64,000 bases of DNA from Enoplolaimus lenunculus (GCA_030248215.1 JASANG010003323.1:62001-126000); one strand, 5' to 3'; positions 11,366 through 23,799 are shown, counted from the first letter of the stretch. Made by a program: numbers and translations. The notes: a model not told the origin generated them from the sequence alone.

Positions 11366-12280
11366 ACCTTACAGGTTGAACATACAGTGTTAGGAACAAA
11401 CTTTAAGTCAAATCTGGGACAACAACGAACTCGTTTTTCTAAAAAACAGTTTCTGGGCGGAATGAACCAATAACGCTGCTTGTCACAGTCTTATGTTTTG
11501 GCTATTTATTAAAGTGACATTTTAAATTCGTTCAAAAAACAATTTTATTGGTTTAAAGGTGCGGTTTTTTGCGACGAGTTTAAAGTTGAATAATTTATTG
11601 TGCAATTTGATTGGTTGCGCAAAATAATTAAACAACACTAAAAACATTTTGCAGACGTTTGTTGTTTTAGCAAAATGTCGGCATTATTCGACGATTTAGT
11701 TCGTTGCCTATTGGTTGTGGTTTCTAGAGTGCAACCGAATGCGACAAAAAGACTGGGCCTGAGAGATCGACAAAGTTTGTCGGTCTGTATTTATTTCGAA
11801 AAGTATTTTCTGTGGCAAATCTGAAAAAAAATTTTCTAATATTTAAGACAAAATTTTTCTAAAAATAACTGGAAAACGTTTATTTTCAGATTTTATTTCA
11901 AAACTTTTTTTGAAAACTTTTCTGTTTTATAACAGAAATACTTTTCAAGTGCACCTTACTAATTAAGTTTGTTAAATGTAAGAAATTTTTTTCTTAAATA
12001 TCAGAAATATTATTTTGAGTGCGGCGTTCAGAGTTGAAGCAAAATCAAGCGGTCAAAATTACACAAATTATCAAAATATAAGCAATAGCCGATCTTGAAG
12101 CTTTGACAAAATTGTTTTTTTTGGGAATTATCAGATTTGCAAACTTGCCCGAAACGTACGAAAAGACTACGAAAAAACAACACAGCTTTTATAAAAGTAA
12201 AAAATTTCACTACCAAAATTTCTAAAAACTTCCGCAAAGTTGCTATTAAGGAATCCATACCTCAACTTTTAGAACAGGCC
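11366..12280. other. Gene-free AT-rich stretch
   Basis: Overlapping short open frames are present on both strands near 12028-12349, but neither shows a motif. No repeat assigned. Confidence 0.5.
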
Positions 12281-12610
12281 ACTAAGCGTAGGCTCAGGCG
12301 TAAGTTTAGGCGTTGTTTTGGAAACAGGCTTTACCAAAGCCTAAAGTAAAGCCTAAGTTTTTGTTCAAACCTTTACGTAAACATATTAAGCATTGGCCTA
12401 AATGGTTAGAATAGGCCTAAGCCTTATCTTTAACTATGGCCCCCTACATTTACGGTTAAGACCTAAGCTTAGGCTTAACCTTGGCCCTAGGCTTAGCTTG
12501 GGCTTACGCAGAGGCTTCGGTTAAAGGATCAGGCTTGGGCTTAGGCTTAGGCTTACGCTTAAGTAACGTCTTAGGCTTAGGCTTAGGCTTTGCCTTAAGC
12601 GTAAGGTAAC
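12280..12610. repeat. TTAGGC-like degenerate repeat block
   Basis: Mixed TTAGGC, TTAGGT and CCTAAG units in both directions, consistent with a decayed TTAGGC-core element with no clear ends. Confidence 0.55.
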
Positions 12611-13131
12611 AAAATTTAAATAATTCAATATGGAACATCAGTGTTCCCTGCTTAAGTTTTCTATACAATTGATCAGACCTTTCTCTGTTACCAAAAACGC
12701 TCAAAACGTTCCACCATGACTACTGCAAACAAGCAAATTTTTTGTGAAAAACATCATTTCTCTCTCAGATACAATTGTTTCACTTGTAAAAGATTTCATG
12801 TATATATATATATACGTATTGAAATTTCTGTATTAAATACGAAGACAACGCGACATATTTCTTGACATTTTTGCATTTTATAAAAGTTCAAACAATAAAT
12901 ATATATTTTTTAACAAAAATTAACTCAGAACATCTTGCAGTTTGATTGACAGGTCTCCGTTTGTACTGCACTTCATATAAATGCAACGTTTTGTTTTGCA
13001 TCGCGAGAAATATATTGCACAAATCCGTGTACAACTGGTGTGCAATTGTTTTTTTTTCTGCAATTTTGGCATAATTTCAACAACCTTAATGACGACACTC
13101 GAGTGTACAAGAGCGTTTTGATTATAATTTC

Positions 13132-13306
13132 GGGCAAAGTATAGAAACGGGACGTAACAGTAAGTATATAAGCATAGGTCTAAGCCTAAGCGTAACAAGG
13201 AACTTATACCTAAGCACAAGCTTAATCAAACAAAAATTAGTCAAAAGCTTAAGGTATTGCTGCAGTTCCGCAGAAAAACATTGCACCCCTAATCTTTACA
13301 TGGGTC
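13132..13306. repeat. TTAGGC-core MITE, type B, with 8-bp TSD
   Basis: Left end GGGCAAAGTATAGAAACGGG, right end CTTTACATGGGTC. The flanks ATAATTTC (13124-13131) and AAAATTTC (13307-13314) match at 7 of 8 positions. The core holds CCTAAG units and the type B block AAAATTAGTCAAAAGCTTAA. Confidence 0.75.
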
Positions 13307-13562
13307 AAAATTTCAAAGTTACACTTTTACATTTCATTGCCAACGTTGCACTTTGTGGTATAAAATACTAAAATTGCTTTAGCTAAAATTGTTGCTGTCT
13401 CAAAGTTTTACTGTTAATTTCAAGCTTTTACACGACGTAGCGCAGTAGAAATTCCGTCAAGCAAGTTTGTCTCAGTGCTGTGCTGATTGCAATACACAGT
13501 AAAAAATGTTCATTTCTAATGAATGCAATTATAGAAAACACAATTCAAGTCACAACTTATGC

Positions 13563-13722
13563 GGCCCCCGTGTAAAGATCAGGGGCGGAGAGTTTTATTC
13601 TGTGGGACTAGAATAGAGCAAGCTTAAGCTTTTGACTATTTTTTTGCTTGGTTTTGGCTTAGGTTCAGGTTTTGGCTTAGGCTTAGGAGTATGCTTTTTA
13701 ATACTGTTCCGCCCCTGCCCAA
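13563..13722. repeat. TTAGGC-core MITE, type B
   Basis: Starts GGCCCCCGTGTAAAGATCAG, with the type B block CTGTGGGACTAGAATAGAGC, a TTAGGC core and end ATACTGTTCCGCCCCTGCCC. Confidence 0.7.
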
Positions 13723-14194
13723 CTTACAACACAGTCTGATTGTAACTACATTTTACAAAGATTTATCCTAGTATATTATCAAGGGTGTATATATGTCGTA
13801 GACCAAACTGCTGTTCCCGAAACTGCTAATTGGCCTAGGCCACGTTGCTATTATAAGCTACTGACAGTTTAGACAAGGTACCATGGGAGTATATAGCCAG
13901 AATTTTCGTTTGAGGGAGGCGCGCAATTACTTTAAATATATAGTGTGTTAATCGTACAAAAACAGTCACTACAAACACAACAAGGCTTGATGAGAAAAAA
14001 TTTGGTACATATACCACTACAGCAATGTCGGTTCAGAATAGAAAAGCACCAGCAACAAGTGTGTGACAGAAGCGCACACGATATCATAATTTCAATTTAT
14101 TCAAAAATAAAATTTTTTTCAAAACCATTGGAGGGTCACGGCCTCCTTGCCCCCTCCCCCTGGCTACGACCCTACTACTAGCAATATTATCAAC

Positions 14195-14410
14195 GGCCCA
14201 TGTTGCTTTTAGGGGCGGTCAGCTTCCTGGTGGGTCTGCAAAAAGAGTAGGTTTAAATTCTAGATTACATTTTTTGTTGATGCTTAAGCTTATGCTTAGG
14301 TTTCCGCTTCGGCTTTAGTCTCAGGAACAAACTTTTACAACGCTTAGACTTAGGCTTACGCTTAAGAATACGCTTAATCTACTGGTACGCCCTTAAAAGT
14401 AACATTGGCC
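14195..14410. repeat. TTAGGC-core MITE, type A, with exact 8-bp TSD
   Basis: Left end GGCCCATGTTGCTTTTAGGG, right end CCCTTAAAAGTAACATTGGC plus C. Exact duplication TTATCAAC at 14187-14194 and 14411-14418. Type A diagnostic block: CTGGTGGGTCTGCAAAAAGA. 216 bp, non-coding. Confidence 0.88.
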
Positions 14411-14765
14411 TTATCAACTGTACATAATGCCATATATCTTCCCGTGAAAACTGTACAGAGACGAAAAAAAAGACTTTACAGGTTTCTTCTAGTATAGAAT
14501 TAATAATAATAATAATGTAATATTTTCAATATTTTCTCAAAATGCAATTCTGCCTACTTACGTCTATGCTTAAAAGTTTAAAATAAAACTGCAATACTGA
14601 AATTACTTGGTGCGTAACTAAAGTTTTACAATTATTTTCCAAAAAATACTAAAAAATTGCTCAAAAACTAGTAAGTATTGTAATGTGTACTTTAAAGCTA
14701 TGAAAAATTCCTGCCATAATCTTCGCATTTATACAAACGAACGACAGTGTGAAACTTTTTAGTAT

Positions 14766-14942
14766 GGGTAAATGTACAGATCAGCGGCGGAACGTTTTTC
14801 TGTGAGACTGCAATAAATTAAACATTAAAGATTTAGACGCAATTGTTTAGCTTACGCTTAGGTATAAGCTTGTAGTTACGCTTCGGCTTAGACTTAGGAA
14901 TATGTTTATACTACGGTTACAGCCCTGTTTTTTATATTGGCC
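14766..14942. repeat. TTAGGC-core MITE, type B
   Basis: Blocks AGATCAGCGGCGGAACG and TTTTCTGTGAGACTGCAATA on the left, ending GTTTTTTATATTGGCC. The hexamer core is degenerate. Confidence 0.65.
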
Positions 14943-15064
14943 AGAGTATGCCAGAGAAATAGTTTTTTAAACTTTACTTAACTTAGAGCTGAGATCACGA
15001 CTTAAGTTAAAATCACAATTTAAGCGTTGTTTCTGCAACCCAGCCACTTTTGAGTTAGTTGTTA

Positions 15065-15285
15065 ATACATCCGGCGGATAAACAAATAAATAATTAAAAA
15101 CAAACAAATCAATAAATAAACAAATAAATATATGTAAATAAATAAATTAATAAATAAAGAACGAAAGAAAGAAAGGAAGAAAAAAGAAAGAAAGGAAAGA
15201 AAGAAAGAATGAAAGAAAGCAAGGAAAGAAAGAAAGAAAGAATGAATGAAAGAAAGAAAGAAAGAAAGAAAGAAAGAAAATGCAA
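15065..15285. repeat. (AAAT)n / (GAAA)n microsatellite
   Basis: An AAATA-rich tract passes into a long GAAA/GAAAGAAT tract. Simple sequence; open frames across it are artefacts. Confidence 0.95.
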
Positions 15286-15994
15286 AGCTTTGTACTCTAC
15301 GTCGTCGTGTAATTGCTATATACGGAAATCTTAAAAACGCAGTGCACCAGTTGCTGTCGGCACGCATTCCTTTAATCGTACAACTAATATTGCACTCACG
15401 AGCTTGCAAAGCTAATTCTACTTTTAAATTTAAGACTTTAATATCGTAAAATCCATATTTTTATTTGCAAAATATATTTTACTCAACGAACACTCGCTGA
15501 TATCAAAATTTAGCCGTTGACACAATTGAAATGACGGTAAAAGCAAGACTGCATGATACAAGAGTATGCAACTCGTTGGGTTCCGCATAGTACAAAATGT
15601 ACCGCCGAGCGTTGCGTTTTTGGCCAATCCCGCTTTGTTTAGAGGGGGGTTGCTGTCTCATGTAATAACCATAAATTAAATTATAAGCGGGTCAATTTGT
15701 TGCCGAATACATAATGTGTCAGGGTTCGCATAGATTGCACCCCCTTCTAAATAAAGGGGGTAGGGTAAAAATGCAAAGTGTGGCGGGTACATTCATTTCT
15801 ACACAGAATGTGCACAATTGCATACTGTTGTTAGTATGCATCATCCATTCTTGGTAAAACTAACTAAATCTCACGCATCGTCTGACAGACCATAAAAGGC
15901 CGACGTTGTCATCACCACTCAGCTACAGGAACTAGACAACCTACAGCTTGATCGTATTCTGACGGCTTATACAAAATTTGATACTCCATATATG

Positions 15995-16262
15995 TGTTAA
16001 TCAAAGGCGGATCCAAAAAATTTCTGACGGCTGGGGGGGGGGGGCGCTGGCAAACGTTATGGAACGCAAAAATTGTAATGTAGGAAAATTATCGTTTTTA
16101 TCAGCAAACCTTACCATTACAAAAAAATTCTGCGGGAAAAATTGTTTGTTACAAAGAATGTTCTGAGGGGAAAAATTGTAAGGTAGGGACTTTACCATTT
16201 TAACATGAAAATTTTATGGTGGGGGGAGTACGCCCCCCCGTCCCCTCTACATCCGATAGTTC
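15995..16262. repeat. GGATCC/TTGTAAGGTAG repeat family (copy 2)
   Basis: Left part GGCGGATCCAAAAAATTTCT, a G-run, ACGCAAAAATTGTAATGTAG, then AAGGTAGGGACTTTACC and a C-run with CTACATCCG at the right end. Confidence 0.65.
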
Positions 16263-16748
16263 GTGTAATAATTGTTAAACACTGTACATTGAGTATTTTT
16301 ACTGCATGTACACGGTTTGTAATTAGCTGCTCCTAATACCGTATGCAGGATAATAGTCCTTCAGGCCTGTACGGGATTTACTAAAATTATTTACCATCCT
16401 GGTTTTGGATCCGTATAAAATTTAACACCCTAAATAATCAAAGTTAACGTTTTGTTCGCAACAAAGTTTTGTCTTCGAGTCTGTTGAGAAACCGTTTGTG
16501 TGGGGGTAAAATTGTCATTTCAGAGTAAAAGTTTCTATCGTAATTCTTATACGCAACTACGCACACCCACCCGAACAGTATAAATACGATTTTATTTTTG
16601 TATATAAATTAAAATTAAATTTTAGTGTTTTAAAACTAGGACAAGGGCTAATTTTATAGCGTTGTATACTTAAAACAATTATAAAATTTAAATAATACAA
16701 AACGATTGCTGCCTCGACTGCGTAGGCCAGGCTGTCAGTGTAGCTGTA

Positions 16749-17177
16749 CTGTATTGACCCGAATAAGAGGGGTGGGGGTAATAAGAGGGGGCGTCCCCAT
16801 TTTGAGTCCGAATCAATAGGAGTCCGTATCCCTAATAAGAATCCGTAAGCGGATAGGATTCCTAATCCCTAATCAGAGTCCATAAATGTCAATTAACCCT
16901 AACTGTAGCGTATAAATGACTCCAGGACCAAATTATTTGAGTTCGAAACTTTAAAGCGTACTTAAATTTTGAAAGTACATTCCTAAGTATAACCTTGTCA
17001 CAAGACAAATAAACGTTTAATTCAACGGATAATTGCAATACCGGATATATATCAGGAACGAAGGGTGGCGGAGCGTGGGTTAAAAATAAATAACAGTCTG
17101 TAACCGAATAACAAGGAGGGGGTCCCTCTGGAGAAGCCAAATAAATATCAGTCCCCCTCTTATTCGGGTCACTATAG
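16749..17177. repeat. Tc1/mariner-type MITE, GTAGTGACCCGAATAAGAGG family (copy 2)
   Basis: Ends CTGTATTGACCCGAATAAGA and TCTTATTCGGGTCACTATAG, flanked by TA on both sides. Shares an internal CTCTGGAGAAGCCAAATAAA block with copies 1 and 3. Confidence 0.85.
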
Positions 17178-17188
17178 TAAACTGTTTC

Positions 17189-17345
17189 GAGTAGGCCTGT
17201 CGCCAGGTCATCGTGCTAGGGGAAGGTAAAAATTTTTTTAGGAGGAGCATACAAGGGTTTTTATTGACTTACAAGCAAGGTTGAAAAGTTTGCCGAGGTG
17301 AGGCAAAAGTTGTTCAGAGAGACTGTCTCTTCTTGGTTGGTAACG
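17189..17345. repeat. MITE, CCCGTAGCCAGC family (diverged)
   Basis: GGCCTGTCGCCAGGTCATCG on the left, with the internal block GACTTACAAGCAAGGTTGAA. The right end is decayed. Confidence 0.5.
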
Positions 17346-17469
17346 TAGCAAAGCATACTAAAAACAACTGCTAGCTTAAAGTTAGGCACGCGCATGCTGT
17401 TTACAAACTACAAACAAGACGATATAAAATCTGCTTGAAATTTCTCGAAAGACAAGAAAAAACACCTTC

Positions 17470-17700
17470 GACTAGATTCCGTATTCTTAAATCTGTGTAT
17501 CAACTATTACCAGTTGGTGATACGTCTTGTAACTTTCGAACCAGCGAATGGTGAGGTTTGAAATTCATCACATTTGTTGTATTCGAATTTAACTCTACTT
17601 CTGTGCAAATTTCGACAACTTCAATTGCAGCATTTAGTTTGTTTGAAAATCTATTACTAACTGGTGATATTTGCTATATGCATTTGATAATATGGGCTCA
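17470..17700. repeat. ATTCTCAAATG-family MITE
   Basis: Left end CCGTATTCTTAAATCTGTG, then CTATTACCAGTTGGTGATAC; right end ATTTGATAATATGGGCTC. The family has inverted ACCAGTTGGTGAT blocks near both ends. Confidence 0.7.
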
Positions 17701-17857
17701 GGTGCTACGAATAACATCTGAAATTTAATAATTTTGAGGAGGTCAAATAATTTTTGCTCGCTACGATATCTCGTAGGATAATTTTACACGAGATTTCGAA
17801 TCGTAATCTTACCTACACCCTTGAGTACAACAAACAAGTTGAAAAAGTAACAGACCA

Positions 17858-18012
17858 TGTAAAGGTCCGAGTCGGAACGTTTTTCGTGGACGAAAAAAAG
17901 AAAAAAATGGCTTAGGCTTAGGCTTAGGCTTAGGAATAAACTCATTCTTACGCTTTGGCTTAGGCATAGGCTTAGGCTTAAGTTTCGGAATATGATTATA
18001 GTACTGTTCCGC
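17858..18012. repeat. TTAGGC-core MITE, type B
   Basis: Left CCATGTAAAGGTCCGAGTCG, TTAGGC core, right GTACTGTTCCGCCCTTGTTC followed by TTTACATTGGCC. Confidence 0.65.
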
Positions 18013-18349
18013 CCTTGTTCTTTACATTGGCCAAAGTATTAACCAACAACCAATGAAATACCAAACTTTTTTTGGTGTTAAAACGAAGTACTTGTACCAA
18101 AATTGCGTTTGGCTTCTCGATCGCGTTCACCGTGAGCATTTATTCACTATTATATTTCATGCGACGATTTCGCATCAGAAATTTCTGAATCCGCCACTGC
18201 TGATTTCAGCTTAACTGAAGAAACTAAACAACGTTTACGCTTTGCGTTTAGCTTAACAAAATTTCAATATTTTGTGTTCAGCAATTTTGAAAAATATCGA
18301 TCATGTTTAATAATACAGGACTCCCAAGGACTCAGAGCAGGATAGGGTT

Positions 18350-18476
18350 ACACTTAATTTTCAGGACGGGCATACAATGTGTTTTCGATGATTTACAAGC
18401 AAGGTTGAAAACTTTGTAGGGGGTCAAAATTTTTTCAGGGGGACGGTGCCAGCTAAGGCCGTTCTTTGACTACGTG
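18350..18476. repeat. MITE, CCCGTAGCCAGC family (fragment)
   Basis: Contains the internal block GATTTACAAGCAAGGTTGAA and TTTTTTCAGGGGGAC. The left end is missing. Confidence 0.5.
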
Positions 18477-18510
18477 CTCAAACGGCAGGCACCTAACGCA
18501 TCGAAAACGC

Positions 18511-18696
18511 GGTCCATGTATAGAACACGGCCGGATCGTTTTCTGGAGGGGCTATAACAGAGTCAGTTAAGCTTTAGACTATTTTTTTGCTTAGGCTTAA
18601 TAAACTTAGGCTAAGGAATGACCTCATCCATACGCTTAGGCTTAGGCTTAGGAATATGCTTATACTAATGTTCCGGCCCTGGTCTATACATGGACC
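18511..18696. repeat. TTAGGC-core MITE, type B, with exact 8-bp TSD
   Basis: Left end GGTCCATGTATAGAACACGG, right end CTGGTCTATACATGGACC. Exact duplication GAAAACGC at 18503-18510 and 18697-18704. This is the reference copy for defining type B ends. Confidence 0.9.
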
Positions 18697-19384
18697 GAAA
18701 ACGCCATCAAAAATGTGATTCAGTTTTATTAAACAAATTTCAAACAATAGGATTGTATGCGTAAAAAGCGAATTGCAAAAAAATTTGAAATTTCGCTAAA
18801 AGAAACAGAAAATCGTTTTTGAAATTTGAAATTTCGGTAAAAGAAACAGAAAATAGTTTTTGAAATTTGAAATTTCTCAAACATATGGGAACACGTACAT
18901 ATTTACAGTATGGAACGATAAACATTCTATTTGTCGATCAGACAACGAAACGACGAAAGCAAAAAACGACGTCAACTGTCTCTCTATATACACATTCAAC
19001 TATAGAAACAGGGTCACACAACTACCGGTGGGTCACAACGACAGGGGGACAAGGCGTCGACTACGGATAGGGTCGGCCCACCTGGCAGGAAACTGATTTT
19101 TCATAATAATTTTAATATGTTTAACAAAATATTTCAATTGTTTTCGGTCAAGTTCTTGCTGTTTACTCTCTGTTATAATCATTCGTCGATGCTCAACTGT
19201 ACGGAAATCAGAGCGAGCAAATTTTTCGCTCGAGTTAAAACTTCGAAACGACGTAGTCTTATTTTATATATTTAATACAAGTGACAATGTGGTGACACGA
19301 TTGTACACCCCGTTGTGACAATGGTGGGTGACATTTTTTGAAATTTTAAAAATTATATACTCACTAAAATTTCTATAGGACTCG

Positions 19385-19735
19385 ACAACGGCTCGTGTTA
19401 CTTTTAGGACCATCCCAGATCTCTGATGGGTCTGTAAAAGAACAGGCTTAGATCCTAGATTACATTTTTTGATTAGATTTGGGCTTAGGCTTAGGAAGAC
19501 ACTTTTTTCAACGCTTAGGTTTAGGGTTAGGAATATGCTTGAGGAGTAGTCGTCGGGACAATGGCCCGTGTTAGTTTGAGGACTATCCCGGTTCTCTGAT
19601 GGGTCTGCAAAAGAACAGGTTTAGATTTTAGACTACATTTTTTGCTTAAGGTTGAGTTTAGGATTAGAGAAACATTGTTTTCAACGCTTGTATATATATG
19701 CGGTTTTTGTTTCAACCGGTTAGGGTGGGGCCACA
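19385..19735. repeat. Two tandem type A TTAGGC elements
   Basis: The type A sequence (TGTTACTTTTAGGACCATCC, TCTGATGGGTCTGTAAAAGA, ATTACATTTTTTG, hexamer core) occurs twice in direct orientation about 165 bp apart, so the second unit is a tandem duplication or adjacent insertion. Confidence 0.6.
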
Positions 19736-20209
19736 CAAATATTATGTATGGGTGTAGCTGTTTTGGCCCTATTCATAATATACAAATGGTTACACACATT
19801 TGTACATAAATTTCCTCACTACATTAATAAACCATACGATGAACTTTACATTTTACTGCAGTTGCCTTCTGTTCTCACTTTATACTGAAAATAAAATAAA
19901 AGAATGAGTAAAAAATGAATAACAAAAAACACTTTAAAACACTGATTTTAAAAAAAAGTGACAAACAGTGGAGGTTCCGAAAAGTTTTGACCGGGTGGGC
20001 TGCGTGATATCTGATGATGCAAACAAACTCTCGAGCGAAGCGAGTTATAGTAGCTAAAACGTAAATTTTTTAATTAAAAATACTAAAATAAAAAATTTGG
20101 TTATATTTCTTGTCGAGGATCATGGCCTGAGTTATCGAGTCGGATACGTCTATACTCAAAGATATATTATCTAAAAAAATTTAGGTGCAAATATTTTGCT
20201 GTTTTCGCG

Positions 20210-20280
20210 TATATAATATATCTTTATATAATTATATATATGTATATATAATATATGTATATATATGTATATATTTCCAT
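20210..20280. repeat. (TA)n / TATATG microsatellite
   Basis: Simple AT dinucleotide-rich sequence. Confidence 0.9.
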
Positions 20281-20825
20281 TGAACTCGTGATATTGACCT
20301 GGAGTAAAACGAAAATTAGTTTTTTTAACAAAATTGTCTCTACATTTTCTTTTTGCTGCGATTGTTCAAATTTGTCAATGATTGCACGTTTCACGCACAT
20401 CTTCAAAACGTTTTTAATTTTTCCAAATTTATTGTCGTTAAATAAGAAATAAAGAAATTGATTTGTTGGCGGCGTCAAATCAGTTATTTGGTCATAATTC
20501 GTTAACCAATCGTCTGAGTGCAAACAATTGAACACCGTTGGATTCAGCTGTAAAAGCTCCATCGAATGATATATAATTTGTTAAAGTTTTTGACGAAAAT
20601 TTTTTTCTGGATCCCAAGGCGGGACCTTGGGACCTTGAAAAATCGAATTTTCCCAACGGCGTCGTCCGTCACTGCCAGTCCGGTCACGAACGGCGCTGGA
20701 CGTCATCTACACTTCAGTGTATCCCAAAAGTTCTTGTTGGCACGTCAGTTTAAATTTACAACTGACTCCATTGGATGCTGGATCAAATACCAGTGCATAC
20801 GGTGTCACTTTGATGAAATGTCCTA

Positions 20826-21271
20826 CTGTAGTGACCCGAATAAGAGGGGGAGGGTAATAAGAGGGGGTCCCCATTTTGAGTCCGAATCAATAGGAGTCCG
20901 TATCCCTAATAAGAGCCCGTAAGCGGATAGGGTCCCTAAACCCTAATTAGAGTCCATAAATGTCAAATAACCCTAATTGTAGCACATAAATGACTTCAGG
21001 ACAAAATAATTTGAGTTCGAAACTTTAAGGCGTACTTAAATTTAGACAGTACATTTCTAAGTATAACCTTGTATTGTCGCTCAAGCTATTGACACAAGAC
21101 AAATAAACGATTAATTTAACGGATAGTTGCAGTACCCGATATATATCGGTAACGAAGGGTGGCGGAACGTGGGTTAAAAATAAATAACAGTCCGTAACCG
21201 AATAACAAGGGGAGATACCCTCTGGAGAGGCCAAATAAATAGCAGCCTCCCTCTTATTCGGGTCACCACAG
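20826..21271. repeat. Tc1/mariner-type MITE, GTAGTGACCCGAATAAGAGG family (copy 3)
   Basis: Ends CTGTAGTGACCCGAATAAGA and CTTATTCGGGTCACCACAG, with TA at 20824-20825 and 21272-21273. Non-coding. Confidence 0.87.
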
Positions 21272-21544
21272 TAGACATAAGTGATTGCACCTATACTCGT
21301 AGATAAAACGTGCGTTATGGCATTTTGCAAATTTTCAGTTGGTTTAAGGACCGTGAGCAGAGACTCAACCCGACGGGACTCGGGAATAAACGCGAGTTAA
21401 AATTGAACTCGAATTACGAAAAAATAGCCGAGTTTCTAAGAATGTATCACATATACAACCGGATATGATTACTACAGATCCGGGTCTGAAATAATGTCAC
21501 AAAACGCAACAAAATATTCATGAGAATTTGCCAGCGCTACTTCA

Positions 21545-21680
21545 AGGCGAGTAACAGTAGTATAAGCATATTTCTAAACCTACTCCTGTAAAGCTTCAGC
21601 GTAAACGATAAACGTGTTTATTAAGCCTAAGCCTAAGCTTCAGCGTAAAGCATAAGCCTGTAATAAAGCCTTAACTCAGT
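21545..21680. repeat. TTAGGC-core MITE remnant
   Basis: GTAACAGTAGTATAAGCATA followed by CCTAAG-like units, as in the left half of type B elements. The right half is lost. Confidence 0.55.
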
Positions 21681-21719
21681 GTATGTGTTGTTACTCTCAC
21701 TTAACCATATGTGACAACG

Positions 21720-22000
21720 GCCCGTAGCTAAGGCGGACCAGGACGGCTTAGCACCGCTGAAACAATGTTGAGCTCCCTTAGAAAATTTTCAACCTAGCTT
21801 GTAAGCCATCAAAAACCCATATATACACCTCAAATTAAAAATGTTTAGTCCCCTATCAAGTATGCTTAGCCCCCTATCAAGTATGTTTAATAACCTATCA
21901 ACGTGGTCTGGCTCCGAGCCAACAAACAATTTTCAGCCCCCCCGATAGAAAATTTTCCGTCTTGCTTGATAGAAAACCTGGCTCCGAGCCTGTGTAACAA
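21720..22000. repeat. MITE, CCCGTAGCCAGC family (minus orientation, rearranged)
   Basis: Blocks CTTAGAAAATTTTCAACCTA and CCCCTATCAAGTATG repeat two to three times, suggesting a locally duplicated copy. Confidence 0.5.
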
Positions 22001-22455
22001 ATTTGCCACAACCAGTAAAATATACAGTATTTTTATATGTATTTTTCACAAATATCAGCTTATTTGAACAAATACAACAGTGTAAATATCGTTTCAAACT
22101 CACAAGCTCCTTGTTGTTTACATTGACTTCTTATAAACGTCGCCGACATCCTGATAAAATGTTTATTTTTTGCAAAACATTGTTCAAATTTCCGTTTCAA
22201 CAAAGTATAAACATTTTGTTCAACATCCGGGCCCGTAGCCAAGGGGGGCGGCGGACACCAGAAACCGGAACGGCCTTAAAAGTAGCATGGGCCTATGGAC
22301 CAATATAACTGCAACAAATTTTTGCACAAGTTTATGCTTTTAAGGTAGCCATGTATTTATGTCCACGGGTTGTACTGTTCTCCGTTGAAATAATAGGGTT
22401 CTGAATTCAAATTGCGTCAGTATAAGCTCATCGTAACAGCATTATTTTCTCAGAG

Positions 22456-22623
22456 CGGGCCCGTAACCAACGGAGGGTAAGAGGGGCTCAGCCTTTCGTG
22501 GAAAAATTTTGCCCTCACCCCTAGAAAATTGTCAACCTTGTTTGCAAGTCATTAAAAACCTTTGAATGCCCCGCCTGAAATTTTTTAGCCCCCCCCTAGC
22601 AAGGTGAGCTGGCTACGGGCCTG
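22456..22623. repeat. MITE, CCCGTAGCCAGC family
   Basis: Ends GGGCCCGTAACCAACGG and GCTGGCTACGGGCCTG; interior TTGTCAACCTTGTTTGCAAG. An almost complete copy in the opposite orientation to the one at 3238. Confidence 0.7.
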
Positions 22624-22796
22624 TCAACATCTTAAAATTAGTAAAAAAATATTACAAGATGCAAAATAAAAACAATACATAGCATCTAGAGTGGTTTTAA
22701 AGGCAACAAAGCTAAGGGATGAAAGCGTGTTTGTCGTAAGCATACGGTTAGACACCGATTGAGGGCTTGTATATTGGTCCGAAATTCGGCCGCTTT

Positions 22797-22975
22797 GCAA
22801 ACCTGTAGCCCAAAGGAGTGTCGGGGGCTCAGCTGGCTCGAAAAATTATGCCGTCCTTAGAAAATATTCAACCTTGCTTGTAAAGTCAACGAAAACCCTT
22901 GTATGCCGTCTTGCAAAATTTTTCAGCCTCCTTCTGGGAAGGCGAGCTGGCTGTGGGACGGGCCTGACGGTTCAG
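22797..22975. repeat. MITE, CCCGTAGCCAGC family
   Basis: CAAACCTGTAGCCCAAAGG on the left; AAGGCGAGCTGGCTGTGGGA on the right; shared interior AATATTCAACCTTGCTTGTA. Confidence 0.6.
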
Positions 22976-23145
22976 TAACTTCGAAAGGCAGAGTAAAGTA
23001 AAAAGATCCCCAACCCAGCGTACGAGAATACAGTGAATTTTTAATCATTGAACATTTTAAACCCCAATTTAAACCATTCAGTTATTTCGGGGCTTTAGGG
23101 GTGACAGTGACACCCATTTATTGTTTATGGGATGTTGACAGCGTA

Positions 23146-23357
23146 CACTGTAAAAAATGGTGAGTCAAATTGACTGTCTCGGAAACAGGCTTTTGCTAAC
23201 TACACAAACTGAGTCAAATTCGACTCCGCCAGAGTCAAACGTGCGACTCAGTGAATCGAATTTGACTCTGGTGGGGTCGAATTTGAGACTCAGTTTGTGT
23301 AGTCAGGAAAAGCCTATTTCTGAGACAATCAATTTGACTCACCATTTTTTTGCAGTG
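23146..23357. repeat. Fold-back MITE, GAGTCAAATTGACTC family (copy 2), TA target site
   Basis: Ends CACTGTAAAAAATGGTGAG and CACCATTTTTTTGCAGTG, 212 bp, palindromic almost to the centre, with TA at 23144-23145 and 23358-23359. Confidence 0.85.
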
Positions 23358-23374
23358 TACACACCCCTGTTTCT

Positions 23375-23650
23375 GCGTCTATGGGTAGCGGTAAGCCTTT
23401 TTGTAAGCTTAAGCCTAAGCCTGTTACAGTGATTCGAAATCAATTTAAAGTATTTCTGCTCAAAATAATCAAAACAAACCGCGATTGTTTTAAGAAACCA
23501 GATGGCTTGCTGTCACAGTGCCTAAGCACAACAATGAGCTTCATACCTAAGCCTAAGCCTAACCCAAAAATCAGTCTAAAGCTTAAACTTATTCTATTGC
23601 AGTCCCGCAGAAAAACGTTCCGCTCCTGATCTTTAATACATAGGCCCGAC
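23375..23650. repeat. TTAGGC-core MITE, type B, split
   Basis: CCTAAGCC units near 23405 and 23550 and the type B right end (CAGTCCCGCAGAAAAACG, TTCCGCTCCTGATCTTTA) enclose unrelated sequence. Probably interrupted or rearranged. Confidence 0.5.
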
Positions 23651-23799
23651 AAAGCTAACAACAGAACGGTGACAAATATTGCCGGACTATCCGGAGCGTA
23701 AACGAATAATAAAAATAACAGAAACAAATAGTGAAAACGAAAAAAAAAATATCTGGTTTCATTTTGTTTGAAAACGTCTTACGATGGCGCTATACTTGT

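Noticed and set aside
20566-20922. 118-codon frame on the plus strand
   Set aside because: Its last third runs into the TA-type MITE at 20826; no motif.
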